From: Chitinophaga sp. CB10 | GTDB lineage: Bacteria > Bacteroidota > Bacteroidia > Chitinophagales > Chitinophagaceae | NCBI GenBank assembly: GCA_001870995.2 | Contig: MLAV02000010.1 | Span: 1 to 64,000 of the forward strand | Length of the DNA: 64,000 nucleotides | Reading direction: 5' to 3' | Shown here: one piece after another, positions 16,335 to 22,860 of the stretch | Numbering within the stretch: position 1 is the stretch's first letter | Layout: every line of letters begins with the position of its first letter | The notes under the pieces: generated by a model | Databases searched by the model: none | What the model saw: the letters and a program-made list of their open reading frames with translations, nothing else | What the model was told of the DNA's origin: nothing | Program-made: the position numbers and the translations under genes

Positions 16335-16760
16335 ATGAAATTTGCAGAATTCGTAAAAAGCTGTGTTTTACATGAACAGACGGAAATCGTAAGTGTTCTG
16401 ATTGCCAACGAAAAAAAAATCGATATTCAGGAGCTGATGTATAATACTGAAGTTTTTACGGTAAATCTTCCCGAAGGGGAAGTTTCCATGGGTTCTACCA
16501 TTTTCGACAGGAAATATAATAGTCTTGGATACAAAAACAGGGCCTTACATGAGTGCTACGAAAATGCTGGCAGCTATACACGTACCATTTATGCGTGGTG
16601 GCTCATTCCTTACTGGTTAGGTGAAAGTCTGATCGATCAGGGAGAACCTGTCTTCAGGCATTATGGCTGTTCATGGTGGGGAATCTACGATTTACAGTAC
16701 TTAGGTTGGTTCAACAGTAAAGCCCTGCGAGCAGTATTCAATCAACTATACCCATCATGA
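16335..16760 (+). CDS. Unknown protein of the integrative element (rightmost gene)
   Basis: A 141-residue protein starting MKFAEFVKSC. It is aromatic-rich in the C-terminal half (YAWWLIPYWLGES, CSWWGIYDLQYLGWF) but has no clear membrane helix. No domain is recognised. It begins just after a terminator-like hairpin and ends 138 bp before the right attachment repeat. Rightmost cargo position is typical of accessory genes in tRNA islands, but no function can be assigned. Confidence 0.6.
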   Translation: MKFAEFVKSCVLHEQTEIVSVLIANEKKIDIQELMYNTEVFTVNLPEGEVSMGSTIFDRKYNSLGYKNRALHECYENAGSYTRTIYAWWLIPYWLGESLIDQGEPVFRHYGCSWWGIYDLQYLGWFNSKALRAVFNQLYPS

Positions 16761-16862
16761 TAATTTCGCCCACACAGATGGAATAATTCCGTTACTACAC
16801 AAAAACACTTTTTCACCGTGCAGCACTGAAACGCTAACAATTACGCAGACATTTTTACTTAT

Positions 16863-16873
16863 CCTCTCGGAGA
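16863..16873 (+). repeat. Element motif CCTCTCnGAGA, copy 4
   Basis: CCTCTCGGAGA, 25 bp inside the right attachment repeat and in the same orientation as copy 1 at the left end. Confidence 0.6.
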
Positions 16874-16898
16874 AACAATACTGTAGGGCTTTTCAGAA

Positions 16899-16935
16899 AA
16901 GGGTTCGAATCCCTTCTCTTCCGCAAGCTTTAAGC
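16899..16935 (+). repeat. Right attachment site (37-bp direct repeat)
   Basis: Exact copy of 12882-12918. It carries only the last 25 nt of tRNA-Ser plus 12 bp, so it is the displaced original 3' end of the host tRNA gene. Confidence 0.9.
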
Positions 16936-16964
16936 CCTTGTATCGAAAGATGCAGGGGCTTTTT
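16933..16964 (+). terminator. Displaced original tRNA-Ser terminator
   Basis: A 12-bp stem with a GAAA tetraloop and T-tract immediately after the right attachment repeat. Confidence 0.8.
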
Positions 16965-17040
16965 GTTTTAAGGATATCCCATGCAACTTTTATATGCTTC
17001 CTGTTTCTTTATAGCATATCAGCTATAAAAAATCGCCCAA

Positions 17041-18126
17041 ATGCCAAGAAAACTGCCTGTTTTACTCTTTTTGTTAACCTGTTCCCTTGTTTGCAGACCC
17101 TTAATGGGGCAACAACTGGCCCATCAGGCGGACAGTATTATTTCCACCGTTTTTAGCGATCCCACCGGCCCCGGAGGGGTGTTTATGATCGCACATAAAG
17201 GGAAGGTCATCTACCAGAAAAGCGCAGGAAAAGCCAACCTGGAACTACAGGTAGACCTGCGGCCGGAACACGTTTTCCAGCTGGGGTCCATGACCAAGCA
17301 ATTCACCGCTGTCGCAGTGCTGATGCTGGAACAGGAGGGGAAGCTGAAAACAACTGACCCTATATCTGCCTATATACCGGATTACCCGAACGGCAACCAT
17401 ATTACCATCCACCACCTGCTGACGCATACTTCAGGCATCAGGGATTTTACAAAGATGAAGACGATTTCCACTATTGCCAACCGGGAATTGACTCCGAAAA
17501 TGATGGTGGACTTTTTCAAGGATGAACCTTGTGATTTTGCACCGGGAGAAAAGTTTGACTACAATAATTCCGGGTATGTGCTGTTGGGATATATCATTGA
17601 GCTGGTAAGCGGGGAGACGTTTGAGCACTTCATCGCCAAACGCATCTTTGAGAAAGCCGGCATGACGGACTCCTACTATTGCAGCGACCGGAAGGTAATT
17701 ACCAACAGGGCATACGGCTACCATAAAAAAGGCCCGGAATACGTCAATAAAACGGTGATCAGCTACAGTGTACCCTATGCGTCCGGGGCATTAATGTCTA
17801 ACCTAAAAGATATGCTCAAATGGCAGCATGCACTCAATACGAACCTCCTGTTGAATAAGGAAGAATCAGAGAAGGCTTTCAGGGCCTATCAGCTGAATAA
17901 CGGGACGCCCATAAGCTATGGCTACGGCTGGCATATCAGGGACATCAACGGAACGCCAGACCGGGAACATGGCGGCAGTATTTTCGGGTATAAAAGCATG
18001 GGGGTGTATATACCCGGTGAAGATATCTATGTATTAGCACTCAGCAATTGCGACTGCAACTCGCCGACTAAAGTTGCACAGGACATCGCCGGAATGGCGC
18101 TGCGAACATTGAGGAAACAAAAATAG
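17041..18126 (+). CDS. Exported serine hydrolase, beta-lactamase class C-like
   Basis: A 361-residue protein of the Beta-lactamase/DD-peptidase-like fold. It has a signal peptide (PVLLFLLTCSLVCRPLMG). The SxxK motif is SMTK (S83, K86) in LGSMTKQFTA, the second motif is YNN in DYNNSGY, and HGGSIFGY replaces the third KTG motif. Such proteins act as esterases, D-aminopeptidases or penicillin-binding-like hydrolases; lactamase activity cannot be inferred. It lies outside the integrative element, just after the displaced terminator. Confidence 0.88.
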   Translation: MPRKLPVLLFLLTCSLVCRPLMGQQLAHQADSIISTVFSDPTGPGGVFMIAHKGKVIYQKSAGKANLELQVDLRPEHVFQLGSMTKQFTAVAVLMLEQEGKLKTTDPISAYIPDYPNGNHITIHHLLTHTSGIRDFTKMKTISTIANRELTPKMMVDFFKDEPCDFAPGEKFDYNNSGYVLLGYIIELVSGETFEHFIAKRIFEKAGMTDSYYCSDRKVITNRAYGYHKKGPEYVNKTVISYSVPYASGALMSNLKDMLKWQHALNTNLLLNKEESEKAFRAYQLNNGTPISYGYGWHIRDINGTPDREHGGSIFGYKSMGVYIPGEDIYVLALSNCDCNSPTKVAQDIAGMALRTLRKQK

Positions 18127-18373
18127 TTAACCCTGATGATGTGTGGAATCCGGCAGTTCACTGTCCGGATTTCCCGCTTTATGGGATGGCCGGGGGATGC
18201 TTTGGGGATATGGCGGAGTAGCGGTAACTTGAGGGTGTAAATGCCTTATTGGTGGTATTGTTTTGATGGTTGTCAATAGGGAGACGCAGATGTAACGGAC
18301 CATTTCATGCTTGCTTCATGGTAATAAGCGGGACTTGGAATGATAACCGGTAAGTCTAAATAAAACAATCCTT
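18127..18373. other. Non-coding region between the two serine hydrolase genes
   Basis: About 250 bp with no gene, hairpin terminator or clear promoter box that I can support. Confidence 0.4.
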
Positions 18374-19476
18374 ATGTATTTCTGCCAGTTGCTGTTATCG
18401 CTGTTGTCATTTATCCAGCCCATCCCGCAGGTAGATCATCCTGTGCGGGCATTCATGCAGCAATACCATGTGCCCGGAATGGCCGTGGCTATTACCTATC
18501 ATGGCAAGCTCGTATATGCAAAAGGGTACGGTTACGCCGATACTGCCTCTAAGGAAAAAGTAACACCCCACAGTTTATTCCGGATTGCCAGCGTATCCAA
18601 GACTATAACGGCAACGGCTATATTTAAACTTGTGGATGAAGGGAAGCTGAATATCAATCAAACGGTGTTTGGGAAAGAGGGTATTCTTGGTAACAGCTAT
18701 ACGCCTCCCAACGCTAATCCCAACCTGTACAAAATCACCGTAAAGCAGCTCCTGCAGCATACTTCCGGCGGATGGCCGAATGATGGCCGGGATCCTATGT
18801 TCCGCTATCCGCACCTGGATAAGGATAGCCTGATCAAACGGATACTCCGGGAGGATAGCTTGAGGTATGCACCCGGTGAAATGTATATGTATTCCAACTT
18901 TGGCTATTGCCTGCTGGGAAGGATTATAGAAAAAGTAAGCGGAACAGGGCATGAAGATTACGTGCGTAAGCACGTGCTTCGGCCGGCCGGTATTGAGCAC
19001 ATGCAGATTGGCGGCAATACCATCTCCCAAAAGAAAACCAATGAAGTAACCTATTATGGGCAAAACGGCGAAAAGCCGTATATACACAATATTTCACGGA
19101 TGGACGCGCATGGCGGATGGATTGCAGATGTGGTTGACCTTGCGCGTTTGTTAGTGGTTATGATGGTTATGGAGATGTTACCGATATCCTGAACAGGGAA
19201 TCGATCCGGGAAATGACTACCGGTTCCACTGCCAATACAGGATATGCCTGCGGATGGGCAGTAAACATCTATAACAACTGGTGGCATGCCGGTTCCCTGC
19301 CCGGCACTGCCAGCGAAATTGTGCGTACTGCCAAAGGTTTTAACTGGGTTATACTCCGTAACACCCGTACGGATAAAGCTTTCTTCAACGACCTGGACGG
19401 CCTGCTTTGGAAGGCGGTGAACAACAATAAAACCTCATGGCCACAGCAGGATTTGTTTCTCTCCGAAAAGCAGTAG
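18374..19476 (+). pseudogene. Frameshifted serine hydrolase (beta-lactamase family)
   Basis: The first frame (18374-19192, 272 residues) has a signal-peptide-like start, SxxK as SVSK in RIASVSKTITA and YSN in MYSNFGY, but after DLARLLVV it degenerates into MMVMEMLPIS and stops. From about 19159 the +2-shifted frame continues the family C-terminus (YDGYGDVTDIL..., then WWHAGSLPGTAS as the third motif) to 19476. A single-base deletion or insertion near 19154-19159 explains it. The gene is either a recent pseudogene or contains a sequencing error. Whole length would be about 367 codons, normal for the family. Confidence 0.8.
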
Positions 19477-19479
19477 CGG

Positions 19480-19581
19480 TCAGCGATTCCCCTCGTCCTT
19501 GGTTTTACGGTTGCCCTGCATGACCAGGTACACAATGACCCCAATTATTACGACTATGAGTGCAATGAAAGGTATGAGCAT
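19480..19581 (-). CDS. Single-helix membrane microprotein, 33 residues
   Basis: Begins MLIPFIALIVVIIGVIV and ends in a charged cytosolic-type tail (QGNRKTKDEGNR), so one transmembrane helix with an N-out or short N-in topology. Its ATG lies 3 bp after the stop codon of the SPW-like gene on the same strand, which strongly suggests translation as a second cistron. No family is recognised. It is convergent with the frameshifted serine hydrolase. Confidence 0.55.
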   Translation of the reverse strand: MLIPFIALIVVIIGVIVYLVMQGNRKTKDEGNR

Positions 19582-19584
19582 ATA

Positions 19585-20001
19585 TCAATGTTTAGTTATC
19601 AATGTATCACCTTCCGGTGTTTGCGGTTTATAGTATGGTTCTTCAAAGCCTTTATAGGCTCTTTTTTCGGAAGCCATAGTGATTAATACGGCTGCGGCTC
19701 CGAGTATGGTCATCGTCCACGTAGCGGCGCGGCTGAGCCCCAACAGCCATGGCAGCAGGATAAACGCAATGCCGGCTATCATATCAATCCCCAGGTGGAC
19801 TTTATATGGAATGATCCGAACAAACCCTCCTTCAAATCTTGTAAAGAAGGTCATGATCAATACCAGGGCCGCATAGCCTACTGAAATGAGCGTGGCCAGG
19901 TAATCGTGGTTATACAAAACGATCCATGGCGCAGCGGCCACCATCACGCCCATCATATAGTCAGCCGTTGCGTGTGTCGTGCTATTGATAGTCCTTTTCA
20001 T
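19585..20001 (-). CDS. SPW-repeat-like integral membrane protein
   Basis: 138 residues with four predicted hydrophobic helices. Two PW-containing helix starts (AAAPWIVLY and FILLPWLLGLS) resemble the paired SPW repeats of small four-helix membrane proteins. No signal peptide. Function of the family is unknown; in this phylum such genes often sit with general-stress proteins (established only loosely). It is divergent from the DUF4142 lipoprotein gene and followed directly by the 33-residue membrane microprotein. Confidence 0.6.
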   Translation of the reverse strand: MKRTINSTTHATADYMMGVMVAAAPWIVLYNHDYLATLISVGYAALVLIMTFFTRFEGGFVRIIPYKVHLGIDMIAGIAFILLPWLLGLSRAATWTMTILGAAAVLITMASEKRAYKGFEEPYYKPQTPEGDTLITKH

Positions 20002-20148
20002 AATCCAACAATTTTACTTACTGTAAGGCATCCACGAATTGTGCCATTGATCTGCCGGATTCTGCCTGTGGTAAAGGACTCTGCATTATTATCCGGCATG
20101 GTTTTACCGATCGTTTTTTCTAAAACAACACTCACAAAAAATCAGCTT

Positions 20149-20685
20149 ATGAAACGCTTGCAAAAAACGATGTTAAGTATCCTTACTATTGCTTTAGTAT
20201 TTTCTGCCTGTAGCAATGATGACGACGATGTTGTGCCTGGAAACGGCCTGAGCATCATTGACATTGATTTTATGACCAAGGCGGCCGCCGGCAATAAGAA
20301 TGAGGCAATGGTGGGAACAGTGGCGGCGCAGCAGGGCCGTGATTCCTCCATCCGTTGGTTTGGCAGTATGATGGTTATGGATCACAACGCTGCCTACGAT
20401 GAACTGTCGAAAATAGCAAACAGCGTGAGTACCAATATACCCACGGATGCAGATTCCGCCCACATCGCCCTAAAGCTGCGCCTGCAGGGGCTAAGCGGTT
20501 ACAGCTTTGACACTGCTTATATACAATCCCAGATAAAGGATCACAACGAAGCCATCACACTTTACCAACACGAAATAGACGCTGGCAGTCATGCTTCCGT
20601 GAAAGCTTATGCAGTGAAAATACTGCCTAAGATCAAGATGCACAAAGCTTCGGCAGACAGTATAGCTGCATTGCTGAGGCCGTAA
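20149..20685 (+). CDS. DUF4142 family lipoprotein
   Basis: From the ATG at 20149 the protein is 178 residues: a lipoprotein signal (LTIALVFSAC, Cys lipid anchor) followed by an acidic stretch SNDDDD and the DUF4142 helical domain (DFMTKAAAGNKNEAMVG..., MVMDHNAAYDEL). The conserved MxxDH segment is present as VMDHN. The family is periplasmic or envelope-associated and often stress-linked; the biochemical role is unknown. The open frame extends far upstream but without lipoprotein features. It is followed 27 bp later by a small membrane protein gene, likely the same operon. Confidence 0.85.
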   Translation: MKRLQKTMLSILTIALVFSACSNDDDDVVPGNGLSIIDIDFMTKAAAGNKNEAMVGTVAAQQGRDSSIRWFGSMMVMDHNAAYDELSKIANSVSTNIPTDADSAHIALKLRLQGLSGYSFDTAYIQSQIKDHNEAITLYQHEIDAGSHASVKAYAVKILPKIKMHKASADSIAALLRP

Positions 20686-20712
20686 ACTGCTTATTAATTC
20701 ATTTAAAACAGT

Positions 20713-20958
20713 ATGATTATGGAAAACATCTTAAAAAACGAACACCAGGAAGGACCAGTGGCGAAGGCCATTGAGGACAAAACAGCGAAAATACCAAGCG
20801 ACTGTTATTTATGGGCAGCGGTAGGCGCGATGGGAGTTTCCCTGACGCTGCAATGCCTCGGCAAGAAGCATGCGAGCCTGTTTATCGGTCAGTGGGCGGC
20901 GCCGTTCCTCTTATTCGGTATTTACAATAAGATCGTAAAGACCTCCGGACACGATTAA
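20713..20958 (+). CDS. Small hypothetical membrane protein
   Basis: 81 residues with two hydrophobic segments (CYLWAAVGAMGVSLTLQCL and FIGQWAAPFLLFGIY) separated by a basic turn GKKH. A second ATG two codons in is equally plausible. No family is recognised. It follows the DUF4142 lipoprotein gene by 27 bp and ends in a strong terminator, so the two form a small operon. Confidence 0.7.
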   Translation: MIMENILKNEHQEGPVAKAIEDKTAKIPSDCYLWAAVGAMGVSLTLQCLGKKHASLFIGQWAAPFLLFGIYNKIVKTSGHD

Positions 20959-21017
20959 TGGCAGATTTGTGAGGTAGCAATGTACTACTGGCAACATGCT
21001 GGTTACATGGGAAGGCG

Positions 21018-21056
21018 ATGCAGCAGTGGAATAAAGTACACTGCTGCATTTTTTTT
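21018..21056 (+). terminator. Rho-independent terminator
   Basis: Stem ATGCAGCAGTG / CACTGCTGCAT with a 10-nt loop and a run of seven or more Ts, downstream of the small membrane protein gene. Confidence 0.9.
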
Positions 21057-21131
21057 GTGGATTTGCAGCGCTCAACTCTTTTGCGAAATGTTTGTTTTTT
21101 AAGGTAGCAGTCGCTTTTAAAAAGGCTGAAA

Positions 21132-21677
21132 ATGATGAAAAGATTAATTATACTGGTTTATATGTTGCTGCCGCTGATGGCGGTATCCCAATGGAAAACG
21201 AATAGTCGCGGCTATGCTTACCTGATGCGGCACGGCCATAACTTTGGCGGCGGCATCCTGTACGATTACGGCTTTAACCCTTTCCTGGCCGCAGGCCTCG
21301 GGGTAGAGCTGACCGGCTACAACGGCAACCTGATGATTCCTACCTTTGCCGACCTCAGGGTGAAATACCCTGTGAATAAGGTGGAGCCCTTCATAAATGG
21401 GCAATTTGGCTACAACAACTACCGCGTAACGTACCAATATCACTACACTGACGGTAATAATAACGCCCAGGTGACCAACTATCAGAAAACGGGGAAATAT
21501 TTCTGGGGCGCAGGCGCCGGTGTTTCTTTTTTAATTGGCAAGGTAGGGGTGTTTGCATCGTACACTTACAGGGGATATGTGTATAAGTTCCCGAAATTTA
21601 TGGCGAATGACACGGAGGTATCGTTTCCGGATGATAAGCCGAATGTGAGTGTGATAAGCGGGGGGATTGTGTTTTAG
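21132..21677 (+). CDS. Probable outer-membrane beta-barrel protein
   Basis: 181 residues with a signal peptide (LIILVYMLLPLMAVSQ). The mature chain consists of alternating-pattern strands with Gly/Tyr-rich turns (NFGGGILYDYGFNPFLAAGLG, EPFINGQFGYNNYR, YFWGAGAGVSFLIG, GVFASYTYRGY), as expected for an eight-strand OmpA/OmpW-like barrel. It ends ...SVISGGIVF with a C-terminal Phe, typical of outer-membrane barrels. The second ATG, one codon in, could be the start. No specific function can be assigned. Confidence 0.7.
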   Translation: MMKRLIILVYMLLPLMAVSQWKTNSRGYAYLMRHGHNFGGGILYDYGFNPFLAAGLGVELTGYNGNLMIPTFADLRVKYPVNKVEPFINGQFGYNNYRVTYQYHYTDGNNNAQVTNYQKTGKYFWGAGAGVSFLIGKVGVFASYTYRGYVYKFPKFMANDTEVSFPDDKPNVSVISGGIVF

Positions 21678-21702
21678 TGGTGGAGGTGACTGGGGGGGGA
21701 GA

Positions 21703-21791
21703 ACCCAATTGCAAAGTAATCACCCTTATAATGTAGTTACCCAAATTATAAAGTAATCATCCTTATAATGTAATTACCCAAATTATAAATA
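21703..21791. repeat. Degenerate tandem repeat, about 2.4 units of 36-37 bp
   Basis: Unit 1 (21703-21738), unit 2 (21739-21775) and a partial unit 3 share the pattern ACCCAA(n)TATAAAGTAATC followed by CTTATAATGTA(A/G)TT. Each unit contains the near-palindrome ATTATAA/TTATAAT. It lies in the gap between the barrel gene and the candidate immunity gene. Confidence 0.75.
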
Positions 21792-21886
21792 TATCAGTCT
21801 CTTCCCTCCGTAGAGTTGATTGATTTAGTTAATGGATCGATGTACCCGGGCACGAAATATCATCCTGCACTAATATCAACATTCCT

Positions 21887-22753
21887 CTATGGACATGAAC
21901 TATGCATATATTCCTGCAACGCTCTCAAACCATAAGCATTATTCTTCCTGATTTCATTCATCAGCTTTTTATCTGCCGTGCAAAGCTCTTCCGCAAAGCC
22001 TGTAATGCCGGCTCTTATTGCAGCGTCCAACAGCTGTGCGAGTGGCTTGGCGGGAGTTTTTGTGAGCTTTAATTCCCGTATGGCCCAGCCGGTATGAATA
22101 AATACGTCAGGGTTGTATTTTAGCATGGCATCGAGGACGTTGGTACGTACGCCTACTACATTTTTACCGGCAAGCCAGCCGTAGCAGTATTGCAGAAATG
22201 TTCGTCGCCCGTCTTCCATGTCACTGATGGCAGTGATTTTCATTTTGGTGATAGCAGGGTTGCCGGTATAGCCGAAATCCTGCAGGAGGGAGGTGAGGAG
22301 TTCGGGGTAATAGTGGTCGACGGGTTTTAGCTGGGAGGCGTCGGAGTAGATGAGGAGTTTGTTGAGGGCGACGAGCTGTTTGAATCTCTCCGGATCCCAT
22401 TCTTCGAGCGGAATGTCTACAATCCGATGCTTATCATCATAAGTAGCGTAAATAAGACCCAGCTCCTCCTGGTGAATTAATAAACATCCATTCCGGACTG
22501 CCCACAATGTAGGAGAGGGCTCCGGAGAGGAGTCCAACTTAACCAGTGCCGCGTTGTTTTTACGCAGGTCAATTCCGAAAATATCCCTGACTTTGTTGAA
22601 AAAGGTAGTTGAGTCAGGAAAGGAATAGCCACGGAGTGTCATTCCTTTTTTTAGTTTTTGCAAGTCGGGCTCATTTATTTTCCTTCCTTGGCCATAAGTA
22701 AGATTCATAACACATGTAAACAGGATTAGGTAAGAAGTAATTACTCTGGTCAT
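21887..22753 (-). CDS. Exported protein of unknown function, candidate T6SS immunity protein
   Basis: 288 residues with a Sec signal peptide (YLILFTCVMNLTYGQ), so periplasmic. The mature protein is alpha/beta mixed with no recognised domain; a Leu-rich helical C-terminal part includes LLDAAIRAGITGF and ALQEYMHSS. It is the gene immediately downstream of the T6SS effector gene on the same strand (107 bp gap). Because the effector carries peptidoglycan-acting domains, a periplasmic neighbour in this position is a natural immunity candidate. That role is inference from position and location only. Confidence 0.6.
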   Translation of the reverse strand: MTRVITSYLILFTCVMNLTYGQGRKINEPDLQKLKKGMTLRGYSFPDSTTFFNKVRDIFGIDLRKNNAALVKLDSSPEPSPTLWAVRNGCLLIHQEELGLIYATYDDKHRIVDIPLEEWDPERFKQLVALNKLLIYSDASQLKPVDHYYPELLTSLLQDFGYTGNPAITKMKITAISDMEDGRRTFLQYCYGWLAGKNVVGVRTNVLDAMLKYNPDVFIHTGWAIRELKLTKTPAKPLAQLLDAAIRAGITGFAEELCTADKKLMNEIRKNNAYGLRALQEYMHSSCP

Positions 22754-22860
22754 TTTGATTGGGATTAATAATTAATAACTGGTTATTGAAACCTTCAGCA
22801 AACTTCAACCGGCACTCGGTAAAAACGTATTAATATTTAAAAGGTTTATTCCAAAAAAAC

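Larger units (their letters stand above)
12882..16935 (+). mobile_element. Integrative element of about 4.0 kb inserted at tRNA-Ser(GGA)
   Basis: Exact 37-bp direct repeats bound the region (period 4017 bp). A tyrosine recombinase gene lies directly inside the tRNA-proximal end. The interior is visibly AT-richer than both flanks and its genes are unrecognised. A palindromic motif CCTCTCnGAGA recurs near both ends and inside. No relaxase, replication or capsid gene is visible, so it resembles a minimal genomic island or a satellite needing help for transfer. Limits are defined by the repeats, so the exact crossover point is unknown. Confidence 0.9.

Noticed and set aside
17041..18126. Antibiotic-resistance beta-lactamase
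   Set aside because: The SxxK and YxN motifs are shared with many esterases and peptidases; nothing in the sequence or context points to beta-lactam hydrolysis.
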